The position numbers and the translations under genes are program-made. The notes below the pieces were generated by a model. That model ran no database searches, was not told where the DNA came from, and saw only the letters and a program-made list of their open reading frames with translations. A DNA stretch of 24,790 nucleotides from Alloprevotella sp. (GTDB lineage Bacteria; Bacteroidota; Bacteroidia; Bacteroidales; Bacteroidaceae), in NCBI GenBank assembly GCA_015259235.1, contig JABZGM010000004.1, forward strand, positions 1 through 24,790. Reading direction: 5' to 3'. The number at the start of each line of letters is the position of its first letter. Within the stretch, counting starts at the first letter, position 1. Positions 7,602-15,981 of the stretch are shown piece after piece.

Positions 7602-7838
7602 TTACTTGGCGTTAGCTTCGATGTATTCGATAGCCTGACCTACAGTAGCGATCTTTTCAGATACTTCTTCGGGAATAGTGATGTTGAATTCCTTTTCGAG
7701 ATCCATCATGAGCTCTACTGTTTCGAGAGAGTCAGCACCGAGGTCGTTGGTGAAGCTTGCTTCGTCCTTAACGTCAGCTGCGTCAACGCTGAGCTTCTCA
7801 ACGATGATAGCCTTTACTTTTTCTGCAATTTCAGACAT
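7602..7838 (-). CDS. acpP: Acyl carrier protein
   Basis: 78 residues, acidic, the standard ACP size. The 4'-phosphopantetheine attachment motif GADSLETVELM is at 34-44, with S37 as the modified serine. ACP carries acyl intermediates for fatty-acid and lipid A synthesis in the cytoplasm; FabF, encoded next, uses it as a substrate. An excellent promoter (7891-7922) is placed to give a leader of about 46 nt. The 5' end MSEIAEKVKAIIVEKL is typical of Bacteroidota ACPs, which supports the start at 7838. Confidence 0.98.
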   Translation of the reverse strand: MSEIAEKVKAIIVEKLSVDAADVKDEASFTNDLGADSLETVELMMDLEKEFNITIPEEVSEKIATVGQAIEYIEANAK

Positions 7839-7890
7839 GATTGTTGTTATTTTTGATGAGTAAAATTATCTATTTACGTAATTACGGCTG

Positions 7891-7922
7891 CAAAGGTAAG
7901 CCTTATTTTCAATACTCACAAA
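7891..7922 (-). promoter_or_regulatory. Bacteroidota promoter for acpP-fabF(-rnc)
   Basis: Minus strand: TTTG (7922-7919), 20 nt, then TACCTTTG (7898-7891), an exact -33/-7 match. The predicted start is near 7884, 46 nt before the acpP ATG. Confidence 0.85.
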
Positions 7923-7934
7923 TAATTAGAGAGG

Positions 7935-7978
7935 AAAATGCACATTTTTTGCGCAAATATCCCCTGTTTGTGCATTTT
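7935..7978 (-). terminator. Hairpin after ridA
   Basis: Perfect 9-bp stem (7970-7978 with 7935-7943, about 26-nt loop) flanked by A/T runs on both sides. It lies 91 nt beyond the ridA stop and just upstream of the acpP promoter, so it probably isolates the two units. The rest of the gap between acpP and ridA shows nothing else convincing. Confidence 0.5.
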
Positions 7979-8069
7979 TCACCCCGTTTTTGGCATTTTA
8001 CCAGCAGCTTGAAGGTTCGAAAGGGTGCACAAACCTACGCAATGTGCTATGATAGTGGCGTGCGAGGGC

Positions 8070-8447
8070 TTAGCGTACGGCGATACACTCGATTTCCACA
8101 CGAGCATTCTTGGGTAATGTCTTCACTGCTACGGCAGAACGAGCGGGGAAAGGAGCAGAGAAATAAGTGGCATACACTTCATTCATCGCTGCGAAGTCTG
8201 CGAGATCTGCCAAGAATACTGTAGTCTTCACCACATTGGCGAGGGTGAGACCGGCTGCTTCGAGCACGTGCTTGAGGTTGGTGAGCGATTGGTGGGTGAG
8301 GGCTTGGATGTCGCCTTCTGCAAATTCGCCTGTTGCAGGATCGATGGGGAGTTGTCCGCTTACGAATACCATGCCACCAGCTTCGATGGCTTGAGAATAA
8401 GGACCGATGGCGGCTGGAGCTTGGTTGGTTTGGATGGGAGTTTTCAT
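8070..8447 (-). CDS. ridA: RidA family reactive intermediate/imine deaminase (YjgF/YER057c/UK114)
   Basis: 125 residues from the ATG at 8447. RidA hydrolyses reactive enamine/imine intermediates released by PLP enzymes such as threonine dehydratase. The family features are complete: APAAIGPYSQA at 10-20, VSGQLPIDPATG at 29-40, and the signature FPARSAVAV with R103 (carboxylate-binding arginine) followed by LPKNARVEIECIA with E120. A longer frame exists upstream to 8558, but its extra 37 residues are Cys-rich, unlike any RidA, and run into the promoter region, so the start at 8447 (MKTPIQTNQAPAAIGPYS) is preferred. It is transcribed alone, divergent from the plus-strand gene at 8729. Confidence 0.97.
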   Translation of the reverse strand: MKTPIQTNQAPAAIGPYSQAIEAGGMVFVSGQLPIDPATGEFAEGDIQALTHQSLTNLKHVLEAAGLTLANVVKTTVFLADLADFAAMNEVYATYFSAPFPARSAVAVKTLPKNARVEIECIAVR

Positions 8448-8490
8448 TGTAGTGGTTTGTTGTGGAGGACATTCCTCCGTGTGACAAGTG

Positions 8491-8498
8491 CAAAGGTA
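8491..8498 (-). promoter_or_regulatory. Possible -7 element for ridA
   Basis: TACCTTTG on the minus strand fits TAnnTTTG and is the same octamer as in the acpP promoter. The -33 position has no clear TTTG, so the promoter is less certain than the others. A small GGAGGA/TCCTCC hairpin (8464-8478) would fall in the leader. Confidence 0.45.
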
Positions 8499-8612
8499 TG
8501 AAATGTTATTGGAAACACCGAGAGTCTGTCCGAAAAAACAAATGAATGCTATGTACAAACAGCGATTCTGTAAAGATTAAAAAGCGAAGACAGTGAAACG
8601 CTGGTGAATAGA

Positions 8613-8644
8613 TTTGCGAGTTTGTGGAATGTTTTGTATTTTTG
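8613..8644 (+). promoter_or_regulatory. Bacteroidota promoter for the gene at 8729
   Basis: Plus strand: TTTG (8613-8616), 20 nt, TATTTTTG (8637-8644). This is the only consensus promoter on the plus strand. The predicted start near 8651 gives a leader of about 78 nt with nothing recognisable in it. The remainder of the 281-nt gap between the divergent ridA and 8729 genes is AT-rich and otherwise empty. Confidence 0.78.
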
Positions 8645-8728
8645 TGAGTGCAAGAAAAAGACAAAGAACGAAAAACGGATCGTTGCTTTGTTGAATGTTT
8701 TTTCGTAGCACTTAAATACTTAATATAA

Positions 8729-9274
8729 ATGTCCTCATTCCCAAAATTGCGTCGTGAACTTGAATCTGCAGTGGGTAAACCGCTGCAAACTTCAAGAGAT
8801 TTTGATTGTCTCTCCAGAATGATTGCGGAGCGGATGCGAGAACGCATTTCGCCAACTACACTCAAACGTTTGTGGGGGTATCTTAATGAGGAAAATAACC
8901 CTCGGAAATATACGCTCAATCTGTTGTCACGCTTTTTAGGTTATCGTGATTTTGAGCATTTCAGTCAGCAGCAAGGAGTGGTGCAGAGTGGTTTTGTGGA
9001 GTCTGCTGTACTTTATACTGATGAATTGTGCAAAGGCGACAAAGTGTTACTCAGTTGGGCACCCAATCGCAGGTGCGAATTGCGCTATTTGGGAGAAAAT
9101 AAGTTTGTGGTGGAGAGTGTGCTTAACTCAAAACTTATGGTGGGTGACACGTTTGTGTGTGCTCAGTTTTTTCAAAAAGAATTGCTCATCGTTTCTCAAC
9201 TCACGAGAGAGGGAAAAATGATGGGCAACTATGCTATGGGAAAACAAGGTGGTGTGATGTGGAGCGAAATCTAG
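8729..9274 (+). CDS. Conserved Bacteroidota-type hypothetical protein with HTH-like N-terminus
   Basis: 181 residues, the only plus-strand gene. Residues about 5-78 are helical and contain LSRMIAERMRERISPTTLKRLWGYL, then a segment reading NPRKYTLNLLSRFLGYRDFEHF. This pattern recurs at the N-terminus of many uncharacterised Bacteroidota proteins and looks like a DNA-binding helix-turn-helix, but I know of no experimental proof. Residues about 95-181 look like a small all-beta domain (KVLLSWAPNRRCELRYLG, then SKLMVGDTFVCAQFF). It is driven by its own promoter and converges on the kinase gene with only 17 nt between the stop codons. It could be a regulator of its neighbours; nothing shows which. 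Function unknown. (Motif of 25 residues is described here at residues 28-52, key residues R39, S42, T45, K47, W50.). Confidence 0.85.
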   Translation: MSSFPKLRRELESAVGKPLQTSRDFDCLSRMIAERMRERISPTTLKRLWGYLNEENNPRKYTLNLLSRFLGYRDFEHFSQQQGVVQSGFVESAVLYTDELCKGDKVLLSWAPNRRCELRYLGENKFVVESVLNSKLMVGDTFVCAQFFQKELLIVSQLTREGKMMGNYAMGKQGGVMWSEI

Positions 9275-9291
9275 AGCATGAGATTTGCTGC

Positions 9292-10782
9292 TTATTTTGT
9301 CGCCTTTTTGCGTAGAGAATACGCTTCATAGTATTTCTTTAATTGCGCCATCCAGTGATTGCTGTGATGGTTCATCGAATAAAACATCAATTCGGCATAA
9401 ATCGCGTTTTGAATCGTTTCATCAAAAGGTTGTTCATAGGCAAACTTTTTGATTTTAGCATAATACGTGTCCATTACACCGTCCATCTTTTTGTTTAGTC
9501 GCATATATCCCTCATCGGTGTTCCAGTCAGGGTCTTGCATCAAGGTTTGCATTTCCTTTGCATTGTCATCAATGAGGCGTTTTCCACGTTCCAACGCAGT
9601 TCGCGATGCATCATTTCCCCAACCCAACCCTGCATTCGGTACTGTTTTAGAAGCTGTGGTTTGTGTTGAAGGAGATTTCCCAGTGGAAGCAGAACTTTGT
9701 GAAGCCGTTCGAGCAGATGGTGAAGAATTCGGAGAATTTGGCGAAGCAGAATGCGAAGCCGATAGAGAAGGGTCCGAAGATTTAGATGCAGAAGTGGGAT
9801 TATGTTGCGAAATATTCTCGTTTTGCTGCGAATTGTTTGTTTCTTTTCCTCCTATTTCTTTTTTTTCTCCTGTACCCAGGATGTTCCTTTCATTTTCAAG
9901 TGTTTTTGTCGCAGCATTTTCTGGTGCAGACCATTCAGGAAATTGTTGGCGCACCCATCCTCCACCGAGTACGATGGTGCAGATCCCGAAGAGAAGCACG
10001 GCAATCCATCTCCAGAAAAACATTTTTTCTGCAAGAAGCAGTTTTTCTGCCACTTCCTCCACGTTTTGAAAGCGCGAATCGAGCGAACCACAAGCACGTT
10101 GCACCACCGGATTCGACCACCTGCCAAGTTGGAAATCCTCGATGATGCGTCCCAAACTATAGATATCGGCACGCTGATAGTTGATAGTGGCTGAAGCCTC
10201 CACGGCTTCTACGGCTTCCACTTCCGGAGCTCTGTAACCCACCGTTCCAGCAGGCACTTTCATATAGTCGAAACTGTCGGTATCTGAGAGTCCGAAGTCA
10301 ATGAGTTTTACGTTGTTGCCTCGGTGAGTCACCATAACATTCGAGGGTTTCAAATCGCGGTGAGCCGTTTGGTGTTGATGCACATAGCCTAATGTTGTGA
10401 TCAACTGGTGAAGCACCCTCAGTTTTTCTTTCTTCGAGTGCGGTTCTTTCAGCCATTCTCCGAGCGTCACCCCATCAATCCATTCCATCACGATGCTCAA
10501 TCCCAGTTTGTCCACCTCCTCGATGCTCACCACATTGACGATGTTTGGGTCTTGCAGCGACGCCATAATGTCAAACTCTTTGCGGAGCATCGACACAAAG
10601 GGTTCGGTGTTGCGCACCTTTTCCTCCAAACTTTTGAGCACCCACCAGCGCCCATTGCGGCGCGCTCGGGAGATGACATTGTATCCTCGTGCCGCAATGG
10701 TGCTGAAGTCGGTGAAAACGCTACTGGTTTCCACCACCTGTTGTTCCATAAATTCAGAAGTTGAGATGCTGTCTTGCTTCAT
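9292..10782 (-). CDS. Membrane-anchored eukaryotic-like Ser/Thr protein kinase
   Basis: 496 residues. The kinase domain spans about 25-250: ATP-anchoring lysine K50 (WWVLKSL), likely alpha-C glutamate E69, catalytic loop HRDLKPSN at 141-148 (D143, N148), DFG at 162-164, APE at 185-187 and DIYSLG at 206-211. So all catalytic residues are present, but the glycine-rich loop is degenerate (only AARGYN near 30-35). A single membrane helix lies at about 256-275. After it comes a Ser/Thr/Asn-rich linker (about 290-385) with many SAS/SPS repeats, then a helical C-terminal domain (about 395-496) rich in Trp, Tyr and Met, without recognised PASTA or other sensor motifs. It is the last gene of the recJ-recQ-SpmAB-kinase run, 21 nt after its neighbour. 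The substrate is unknown. Confidence 0.92.
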   Translation of the reverse strand: MKQDSISTSEFMEQQVVETSSVFTDFSTIAARGYNVISRARRNGRWWVLKSLEEKVRNTEPFVSMLRKEFDIMASLQDPNIVNVVSIEEVDKLGLSIVMEWIDGVTLGEWLKEPHSKKEKLRVLHQLITTLGYVHQHQTAHRDLKPSNVMVTHRGNNVKLIDFGLSDTDSFDYMKVPAGTVGYRAPEVEAVEAVEASATINYQRADIYSLGRIIEDFQLGRWSNPVVQRACGSLDSRFQNVEEVAEKLLLAEKMFFWRWIAVLLFGICTIVLGGGWVRQQFPEWSAPENAATKTLENERNILGTGEKKEIGGKETNNSQQNENISQHNPTSASKSSDPSLSASHSASPNSPNSSPSARTASQSSASTGKSPSTQTTASKTVPNAGLGWGNDASRTALERGKRLIDDNAKEMQTLMQDPDWNTDEGYMRLNKKMDGVMDTYYAKIKKFAYEQPFDETIQNAIYAELMFYSMNHHSNHWMAQLKKYYEAYSLRKKATK

Positions 10783-10803
10783 TTAATCTTTTTGAAAAGT
10801 GTA

Positions 10804-12036
10804 CTATCCAAAAAACAAATAGCAAATAGCGATAGCTGCAATGATGCCCGCAAGATCGGCTAGCAAACCAGCAGTAACTGCGTGTCGAGTGTGACGAACG
10901 CCCACACTGCCGAAGTAGACCGCTAAAATGTAGAACGTAGTGTCGGTGCTGCCTTGGAAAATGCACGAAAGACGACCCACAAACGAATCGGCACCCTGCG
11001 TCTGCATTGTATCGACCATCATACCGCGCGCCCCAGAACCTGAGAGAGGTTTCATCAAAGCTGTGGGAAGCGCACCCACCCATTGTGCATCGAGTCCGCA
11101 TTGCGCAACACACCATTGCACCCCGCCGATGAGCGCATCCATCGCACCACTGGCGCGGAAAACCCCAATCGCCACGAGCATTGCCACGAGATAAGGGATG
11201 ATGCGCACCGCAGTGTCAAAGCCCGATTTTGCACCCTCCACAAAGGTTTCGTACACATTGATGCGGCGGCGCATACCAGCGAGAAGGAAAGCAATGATGA
11301 TGGAAAACAAAATCACGTTTGCCGCAGTCGTTCCCACCAAATTCATCATCTTTTCGTTGAGCGAAGCCATGCCATAGATGATGCCAGCCACCACCACACT
11401 CGCACCACCCAAAGTGAGCAACAGTGTGCGGTCCAATAGGTTGATGTGCTGAAAGATCGCAGTGACGATGATACCCGACAGCGTGGAGAAAAAAGTAGCC
11501 AACAAAATCGGAATAAACACATCCGTAGGATTTGCAGCGCCTTGTTGCGCTCGATACACCATAATAGAAATGGGAATCAGCGTCAATCCGCTCGTGTTGA
11601 GCACCAAAAACATTATCATCGCATTCGTAGCGCGCTCCTTGTTCGGATTCAGTTCTTGCAATCCCTCCATCGCCTTCAGTCCCAGCGGAGTAGCCGCGTT
11701 GTCCAGTCCCAACATATTTGCTGAGAGATTCATAAAGATGTTGCCCACCACAGGGTGCCCTTCTGGGATTTCGGGAAAAAGGCGTTTGAAAAGTGGTCCA
11801 AGCCATCGTGCCAATATCGCCACGACACCGCCCTTTTCACCGATGCGCATAATGCCCATCCACAGCGACAACACTCCCGTGAGTCCGAGAGAGATTTCAA
11901 AAGCCGTCTTGGCAGTGTCAAAGGTAGACGCCATAATGTTGGGAAACACTTCTGTGTCGCCAAAGAAGAGCAATTTCACCACTGCAATGACAAAAGCGAT
12001 GAGGAAAAAAGCTAACCAAATGTAGTTGAGTACCAC
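10804..12036 (-). CDS. SpmA-SpmB-type fusion, nucleoside-recognition (Gate) domain membrane protein
   Basis: 410 residues, strongly hydrophobic with about 9-11 membrane segments. The first half (1 to about 200) matches SpmA (ANMLGLDNAATPLGLKAM near 106-123, NTSGLTLIP near 147-155); the second half (about 235-410) matches SpmB (KPLSGSGARGMM at 329-340, CIFQGSTDTTFY at 358-369). In Bacillus these are two proteins of spore core dehydration; in Bacteroidota a single fused protein is common and has nothing to do with spores. Transport of a small molecule is likely, but the substrate is unknown. It lies between recQ (34 nt) and the kinase (21 nt), in the same direction, so it is probably part of one operon. 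Confidence 0.9.
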   Translation of the reverse strand: MVLNYIWLAFFLIAFVIAVVKLLFFGDTEVFPNIMASTFDTAKTAFEISLGLTGVLSLWMGIMRIGEKGGVVAILARWLGPLFKRLFPEIPEGHPVVGNIFMNLSANMLGLDNAATPLGLKAMEGLQELNPNKERATNAMIMFLVLNTSGLTLIPISIMVYRAQQGAANPTDVFIPILLATFFSTLSGIIVTAIFQHINLLDRTLLLTLGGASVVVAGIIYGMASLNEKMMNLVGTTAANVILFSIIIAFLLAGMRRRINVYETFVEGAKSGFDTAVRIIPYLVAMLVAIGVFRASGAMDALIGGVQWCVAQCGLDAQWVGALPTALMKPLSGSGARGMMVDTMQTQGADSFVGRLSCIFQGSTDTTFYILAVYFGSVGVRHTRHAVTAGLLADLAGIIAAIAICYLFFG

Positions 12037-12070
12037 TGGAATGAAGAATTAGAAAGACGTTATTGGGGAA

Positions 12071-14122
12071 TTATACCTTGTAAAAGAGGGCGCCATCGAA
12101 AGTGATGGCTTCGTCGTTGAGAAGTTGTGCGATGGCTTGCTGCACGCGGTGCTCGTCGAGGTGGGCAAACTGGAATTCACTGGCTGCATGTCCTTGTCCG
12201 TCTGCTAATACCTGAAGCAGTTGTGCGCAGAGTTCCTCGTTGCTGGTGGTCGAGAGTGGATGGTCTTGGCACACGTCGCAGAGACTGCAAGGCGTGGAGT
12301 CTGTCTCGTCGAAATAGGAGAGAAGCAGTTGGCTACGACAAGTGGTCGGGTCGGTGCAATAGGTGAGCATGCTGTTGATGCGGTGCTCATATTGTTCCAG
12401 ACGCTTTTCGTAGACTTCTGGTGTGAGTGCCAATTTTTGTCCATCCACCCGAGGCGTGAGATAGGTCACTGTAGCCACATTCTTGCGAGGGATGTAGTGA
12501 ATGATGCGCTCAGCGTTGAGTGCTTTGAGTGCATGATAGACTTGATGCTCGGTGAGATCGCACTTTTCGGCAAGGGTGGCTTCTTCGATAAAGATGTAGT
12601 CGGAGAAAATACCAGAGTATTGGCGCAAAAGTGTGGTGAGCACCTTGTCGCCACGGCGTGCGCGGAGGTGAATGCGGTAAAGTTCATCGCGCTGCACAAT
12701 CATCATGATGCGCGATTTGGTGTCGTGTTTGTCGGTGTAGGACAGATAGCCGGCGCGCTCCAAGATGGTGAAGGCATTGACCACGGTGAGGGGGAAATGC
12801 TTGAACTTGGCGCAGAATTTTTCTAAATCAAATTCGCGAACTTTTCCCTCGGCTTCGCCCTCTCCAACTTGGAGAAAATAGGCTACATCGTCGTAAATCT
12901 CGCGCACCTTGTCTTTGGCAGGGAAAGTTTGTCCTATGCGTTGGGAGAGACTTCGGGTGTCACGGGCATTGAAGAGGAGGATGGAGCGAGCTGGTGCACC
13001 ATCTCTGCCGGCGCGTCCAGCTTCTTGGAAATAGGCTTCGATGGAGTCGGGAGGGTCGAGGTGCACCACCAGTCGCACATCGGGTTTGTCGATGCCCATG
13101 CCGAAAGCATTGGTGGCAACCATCACACGAGCTTCGTCGCGTTGCCACGACTCTTGGCGAAAAGCCTTGTCTGCTGTGGGGAGACCAGCGTGGTAGTAGA
13201 GCGCGGAAAGCCCTGCTGCTTGGAGGGCGAGGGCTGTGTCGCGCGTGCCGCCACGCGAACGGGTGTAGACGATGGCAGAACCTTCACTTTGTTCCAAAAG
13301 TTGGATCAAATCTCCTAGTTTGTCGTCACTCATCTGCACGATATAGGTGAGATTGAGACGCGCAAAACTCATGCGGAAGACGCGTTTCTCTCGAAAGCGA
13401 AGTTGTTGTTGAATGTCATCTACCACGAGATTAGTGGCAGTAGCCGTGAGAGCGAGGATAGGTTTTTCTGGTAGTAGTTGGCGGATTTCCTTGAGTTGAA
13501 GATAAGAAGGACGGAAATCGTAGCCCCACTGCGAGATGCAGTGCGCTTCGTCCACAGCGATGAAGCTCACCTTCATATAGTTGAGCTTGAGATGGAAGAG
13601 GTCGGTGTGCAATCGTTCGGGCGAAAGATAAAGAAACTTGTAGCGCCCGAGAATCACATTGTCGAGTTCTTGGTTGATTTCATCGCGTGATAGCCCCGAA
13701 TGGATGGCAGTGGCGCGGATGCCCTTCTTGCGTAGGTGTTCCACTTGGTCTTTCATCAGCGCAATGAGCGGAGTAATGACCAAACACGTGCCTTCCATCA
13801 TCATGGCAGGCACCTGGAAGGTGAGACTCTTGCCACCGCCTGTGGGCATGAGTCCGAGCGTGTCGTGTCCTGCCAATATGCTTTCAATGATGTCGCGTTG
13901 GATGCCGCGAAAATCTGGGTAACCCCACACGCGCTGCAGCATGATGCGTGGATCGGTGGGAAGTTCGCCAGACTCGTCCGTGCCGATGGTAGCTACGGAA
14001 GGGAGTGCGGAGGAAGGTGGCACGTAGTCTGTCGGCATTTCTATGGGCGCACCCAACACCTCCTGCAGTTGTTGGTCAAGTGCAGAGAGAGAAAGTTCTT
14101 CGAGAGAGGAGTTTTCGCTCAT
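12071..14122 (-). CDS. recQ: ATP-dependent DNA helicase RecQ
   Basis: 683 residues from the ATG at 14122 (MSENSSLEE); the frame stays open to an upstream ATG at 14197 that would add 25 residues without family similarity. RecQ is a 3'-5' superfamily 2 helicase for recombination and fork repair. Seen: Walker A MPTGGGKS at about 92-99, DEAH at 191-194 in VDEAHCISQWGYDFRP, motif VI region EAGRAGRDG, and the zinc site C595, C612, C615, C618 with the C-x16-C-x2-C-x2-C spacing of E. coli RecQ. A winged-helix region surrounds and follows it. I see no clear HRDC domain; the last ~65 residues form a short helical segment. About 60 extra residues precede the helicase core. It lies after recJ, as in many relatives, and its product may act with RecJ nuclease at gaps and ends. 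Confidence 0.96.
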   Translation of the reverse strand: MSENSSLEELSLSALDQQLQEVLGAPIEMPTDYVPPSSALPSVATIGTDESGELPTDPRIMLQRVWGYPDFRGIQRDIIESILAGHDTLGLMPTGGGKSLTFQVPAMMMEGTCLVITPLIALMKDQVEHLRKKGIRATAIHSGLSRDEINQELDNVILGRYKFLYLSPERLHTDLFHLKLNYMKVSFIAVDEAHCISQWGYDFRPSYLQLKEIRQLLPEKPILALTATATNLVVDDIQQQLRFREKRVFRMSFARLNLTYIVQMSDDKLGDLIQLLEQSEGSAIVYTRSRGGTRDTALALQAAGLSALYYHAGLPTADKAFRQESWQRDEARVMVATNAFGMGIDKPDVRLVVHLDPPDSIEAYFQEAGRAGRDGAPARSILLFNARDTRSLSQRIGQTFPAKDKVREIYDDVAYFLQVGEGEAEGKVREFDLEKFCAKFKHFPLTVVNAFTILERAGYLSYTDKHDTKSRIMMIVQRDELYRIHLRARRGDKVLTTLLRQYSGIFSDYIFIEEATLAEKCDLTEHQVYHALKALNAERIIHYIPRKNVATVTYLTPRVDGQKLALTPEVYEKRLEQYEHRINSMLTYCTDPTTCRSQLLLSYFDETDSTPCSLCDVCQDHPLSTTSNEELCAQLLQVLADGQGHAASEFQFAHLDEHRVQQAIAQLLNDEAITFDGALFYKV

Positions 14123-14262
14123 GAGGTGGGAAGATGAATAGAAGTTGCCGGAGGTTTTCTCGTGCTGCGCTGAGAGATAAGTCCGACCGACTGTCAAGAG
14201 GCAGATAGAATGTGGCGCAACAGGGAGGGGGAGAGGGGGTGATGGTGTGTGAGAATGAGTGG

Positions 14263-15981
14263 CTATTCGCAGGGACGAATGTCCTCAATTTGCAGTTGCA
14301 CTTCACCGCGTTTGTGGCTATTTTCTTCGATGGCGTAGCAGATGTCGAAAGCGCGACGCGTCTTGATGTAGCGAGCTTGCGAACTCTGTCCGAAGGCGAT
14401 GCCGTTCATGATGGTGTTGGACTTATTGTCCACCAACTCGAGTTTGATGTGCTCTTGTCCGCGACCAACTACTTTGGAGGTGCCATAGTCGTAGACGCGG
14501 TGCGTGCAGAAGAGGGGACGCTCATTGCCAGGACCGAAGGGTGCGAATTTGCGCAGCTGTTGATAGAAATCGAAGTTTACATCTTGGAAATCTAAGACAG
14601 CGGTGATGTCAAGACTGGCTTGCGTCTGTTCGTCGAGGATGTGTTGGGTCACATATTCTTCAAATCTTCGGGTAAACTCCGCCACATTCTCCGCAGGGAG
14701 TGTGAGTCCGGCAGCATAAGGGTGACCTCCGAAATTCTCTAGCAAATCTGCACAGCTGTGAATGGCTTTGTAGACATCAAATCCAGTGACGGAGCGTGCA
14801 GAACCAGTCGCCATGTCGCCCGTGCGTGTCAAGACCACGGCAGGACGATAGTATTGTTCGGTGACGCGAGAGGCTACAATGCCGATAATGCCTTTGTGCC
14901 ACTCTTCGTTGTAGACCACGATGGCACGACGTTCTTCCAAACCTTCCATCTGACTCACTTGGTTAGTGGCTTGTTCGGTCATTTGGCGATCGAGATCCTT
15001 ACGCGCTTCGTTGTAGAGATTGATGTGCGAGGCTTGTTCTAGAGCTACTTGGTAATCTTTTTCCACCAGAAGTTGCACCGCTTCTTTTGCATTCTGCATG
15101 CGACCAGAAGCGTTGATGCGCGGTCCAATCTTGAAGATGATGTCGTTCATCGTGAGTTCTCGGTCGCGAAGTCCACACACTTCGATGATGGCTTGAAGTC
15201 CGATGGAAGGATTGGAGTTGAGACGTCGCAAACCATGGTGTGCCAGGATGCGATTTTCCCCCATTATTGGGACGATGTCGGATGCGATGGACACGGCACA
15301 GAGGTCGAGCAATTCATGGAGTCGGTTGAACTCAATGCCATTGTTGGCGGCAAAGGCTTGCATGAACTTGAACCCTACGCCACATCCTGAGAGGTGGGTA
15401 TAGGGATATCGGTTGTCGCGACGTTTGGGGTTGAGAATCGCCACTGCAGGAGGGAGTACTTCGTCGGGCACGTGGTGATCGCAGATGATGAAGTCGATGC
15501 CGAGTTCTTTGGCATAGGCTATCTCGTCGATGGCTTTGATGCCGCAGTCGAGCACAATGATGAGCCGCACGCCCATTTCTGCCGCAAATTCCACTCCTTT
15601 GCGCGATACACCATAACCCTCATCGTAGCGATCGGGGATGTAGTAATCTATTTGAGAGTAGTGGTGGCTAATGAATTTATAGACCAAAGCCACTGAGGTG
15701 ACGCCATCGACGTCGTAATCTCCATAGACCATGATGCGCTCCTTACGTGCTATAGCCTCGTTGAGACGCTCCACAGCCACCTGCATGTCGTTCATGAGGA
15801 AGGGGTCGTGGAGGTCGGTGAGTTGGGGGCGGAAGAATCTCCGAGCTTCGAAAGGAGAATAGATGCCACGATCACGCAACATTTGACCAAAGACGGGATG
15901 CACACCCACTTGTGCGGCAAGTCGGGTGGCTTCGCTGAATTCTTCTGGGGAAGGAGTGTGGTGGTTCCACTTATATATCAT
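14263..15981 (-). CDS. recJ: Single-stranded-DNA-specific 5'-3' exonuclease RecJ
   Basis: 572 residues, against 577 in E. coli. RecJ degrades single-stranded DNA 5'-3' in RecF-pathway recombination and mismatch repair. Seen: DHH-superfamily motif I GDYDVDG at 87-93, D145 in VLDCG, the DHH motif at 168-170, IASDIVP at 232-238, and the DHHA1-type motif GGHPYAAG at 418-425; a C-terminal OB-like domain follows to residue 572. All metal ligands that I can place are present. It starts with ATG at 15981; a 40-codon frame ends within this start (ATGA overlap). No consensus promoter is visible in the 272 nt between its start and the dcw terminator hairpin. Confidence 0.97.
   Translation of the reverse strand: MIYKWNHHTPSPEEFSEATRLAAQVGVHPVFGQMLRDRGIYSPFEARRFFRPQLTDLHDPFLMNDMQVAVERLNEAIARKERIMVYGDYDVDGVTSVALVYKFISHHYSQIDYYIPDRYDEGYGVSRKGVEFAAEMGVRLIIVLDCGIKAIDEIAYAKELGIDFIICDHHVPDEVLPPAVAILNPKRRDNRYPYTHLSGCGVGFKFMQAFAANNGIEFNRLHELLDLCAVSIASDIVPIMGENRILAHHGLRRLNSNPSIGLQAIIEVCGLRDRELTMNDIIFKIGPRINASGRMQNAKEAVQLLVEKDYQVALEQASHINLYNEARKDLDRQMTEQATNQVSQMEGLEERRAIVVYNEEWHKGIIGIVASRVTEQYYRPAVVLTRTGDMATGSARSVTGFDVYKAIHSCADLLENFGGHPYAAGLTLPAENVAEFTRRFEEYVTQHILDEQTQASLDITAVLDFQDVNFDFYQQLRKFAPFGPGNERPLFCTHRVYDYGTSKVVGRGQEHIKLELVDNKSNTIMNGIAFGQSSQARYIKTRRAFDICYAIEENSHKRGEVQLQIEDIRPCE

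Noticed and set aside
8030..8037. TAGGTTTG on the minus strand just after ridA, a -7-like octamer
   Set aside because: No TTTG at about 20 nt upstream, and the terminator-like hairpin at 7935-7978 follows; the acpP promoter at 7891-7922 is far better.
8448..8558. N-terminal extension of ridA
   Set aside because: The 37 extra residues are Cys-rich and unlike any RidA protein, and would overlap the likely promoter; the start at 8447 matches the family.
10804..12036. SpmA/SpmB similarity as a sign of sporulation
   Set aside because: These Gate-domain proteins are widespread in non-sporulating bacteria; no other sporulation gene is present.
14123..14197. N-terminal extension of recQ by 25 residues
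   Set aside because: No family similarity; the ATG at 14122 gives a natural start. It cannot be excluded from sequence alone.
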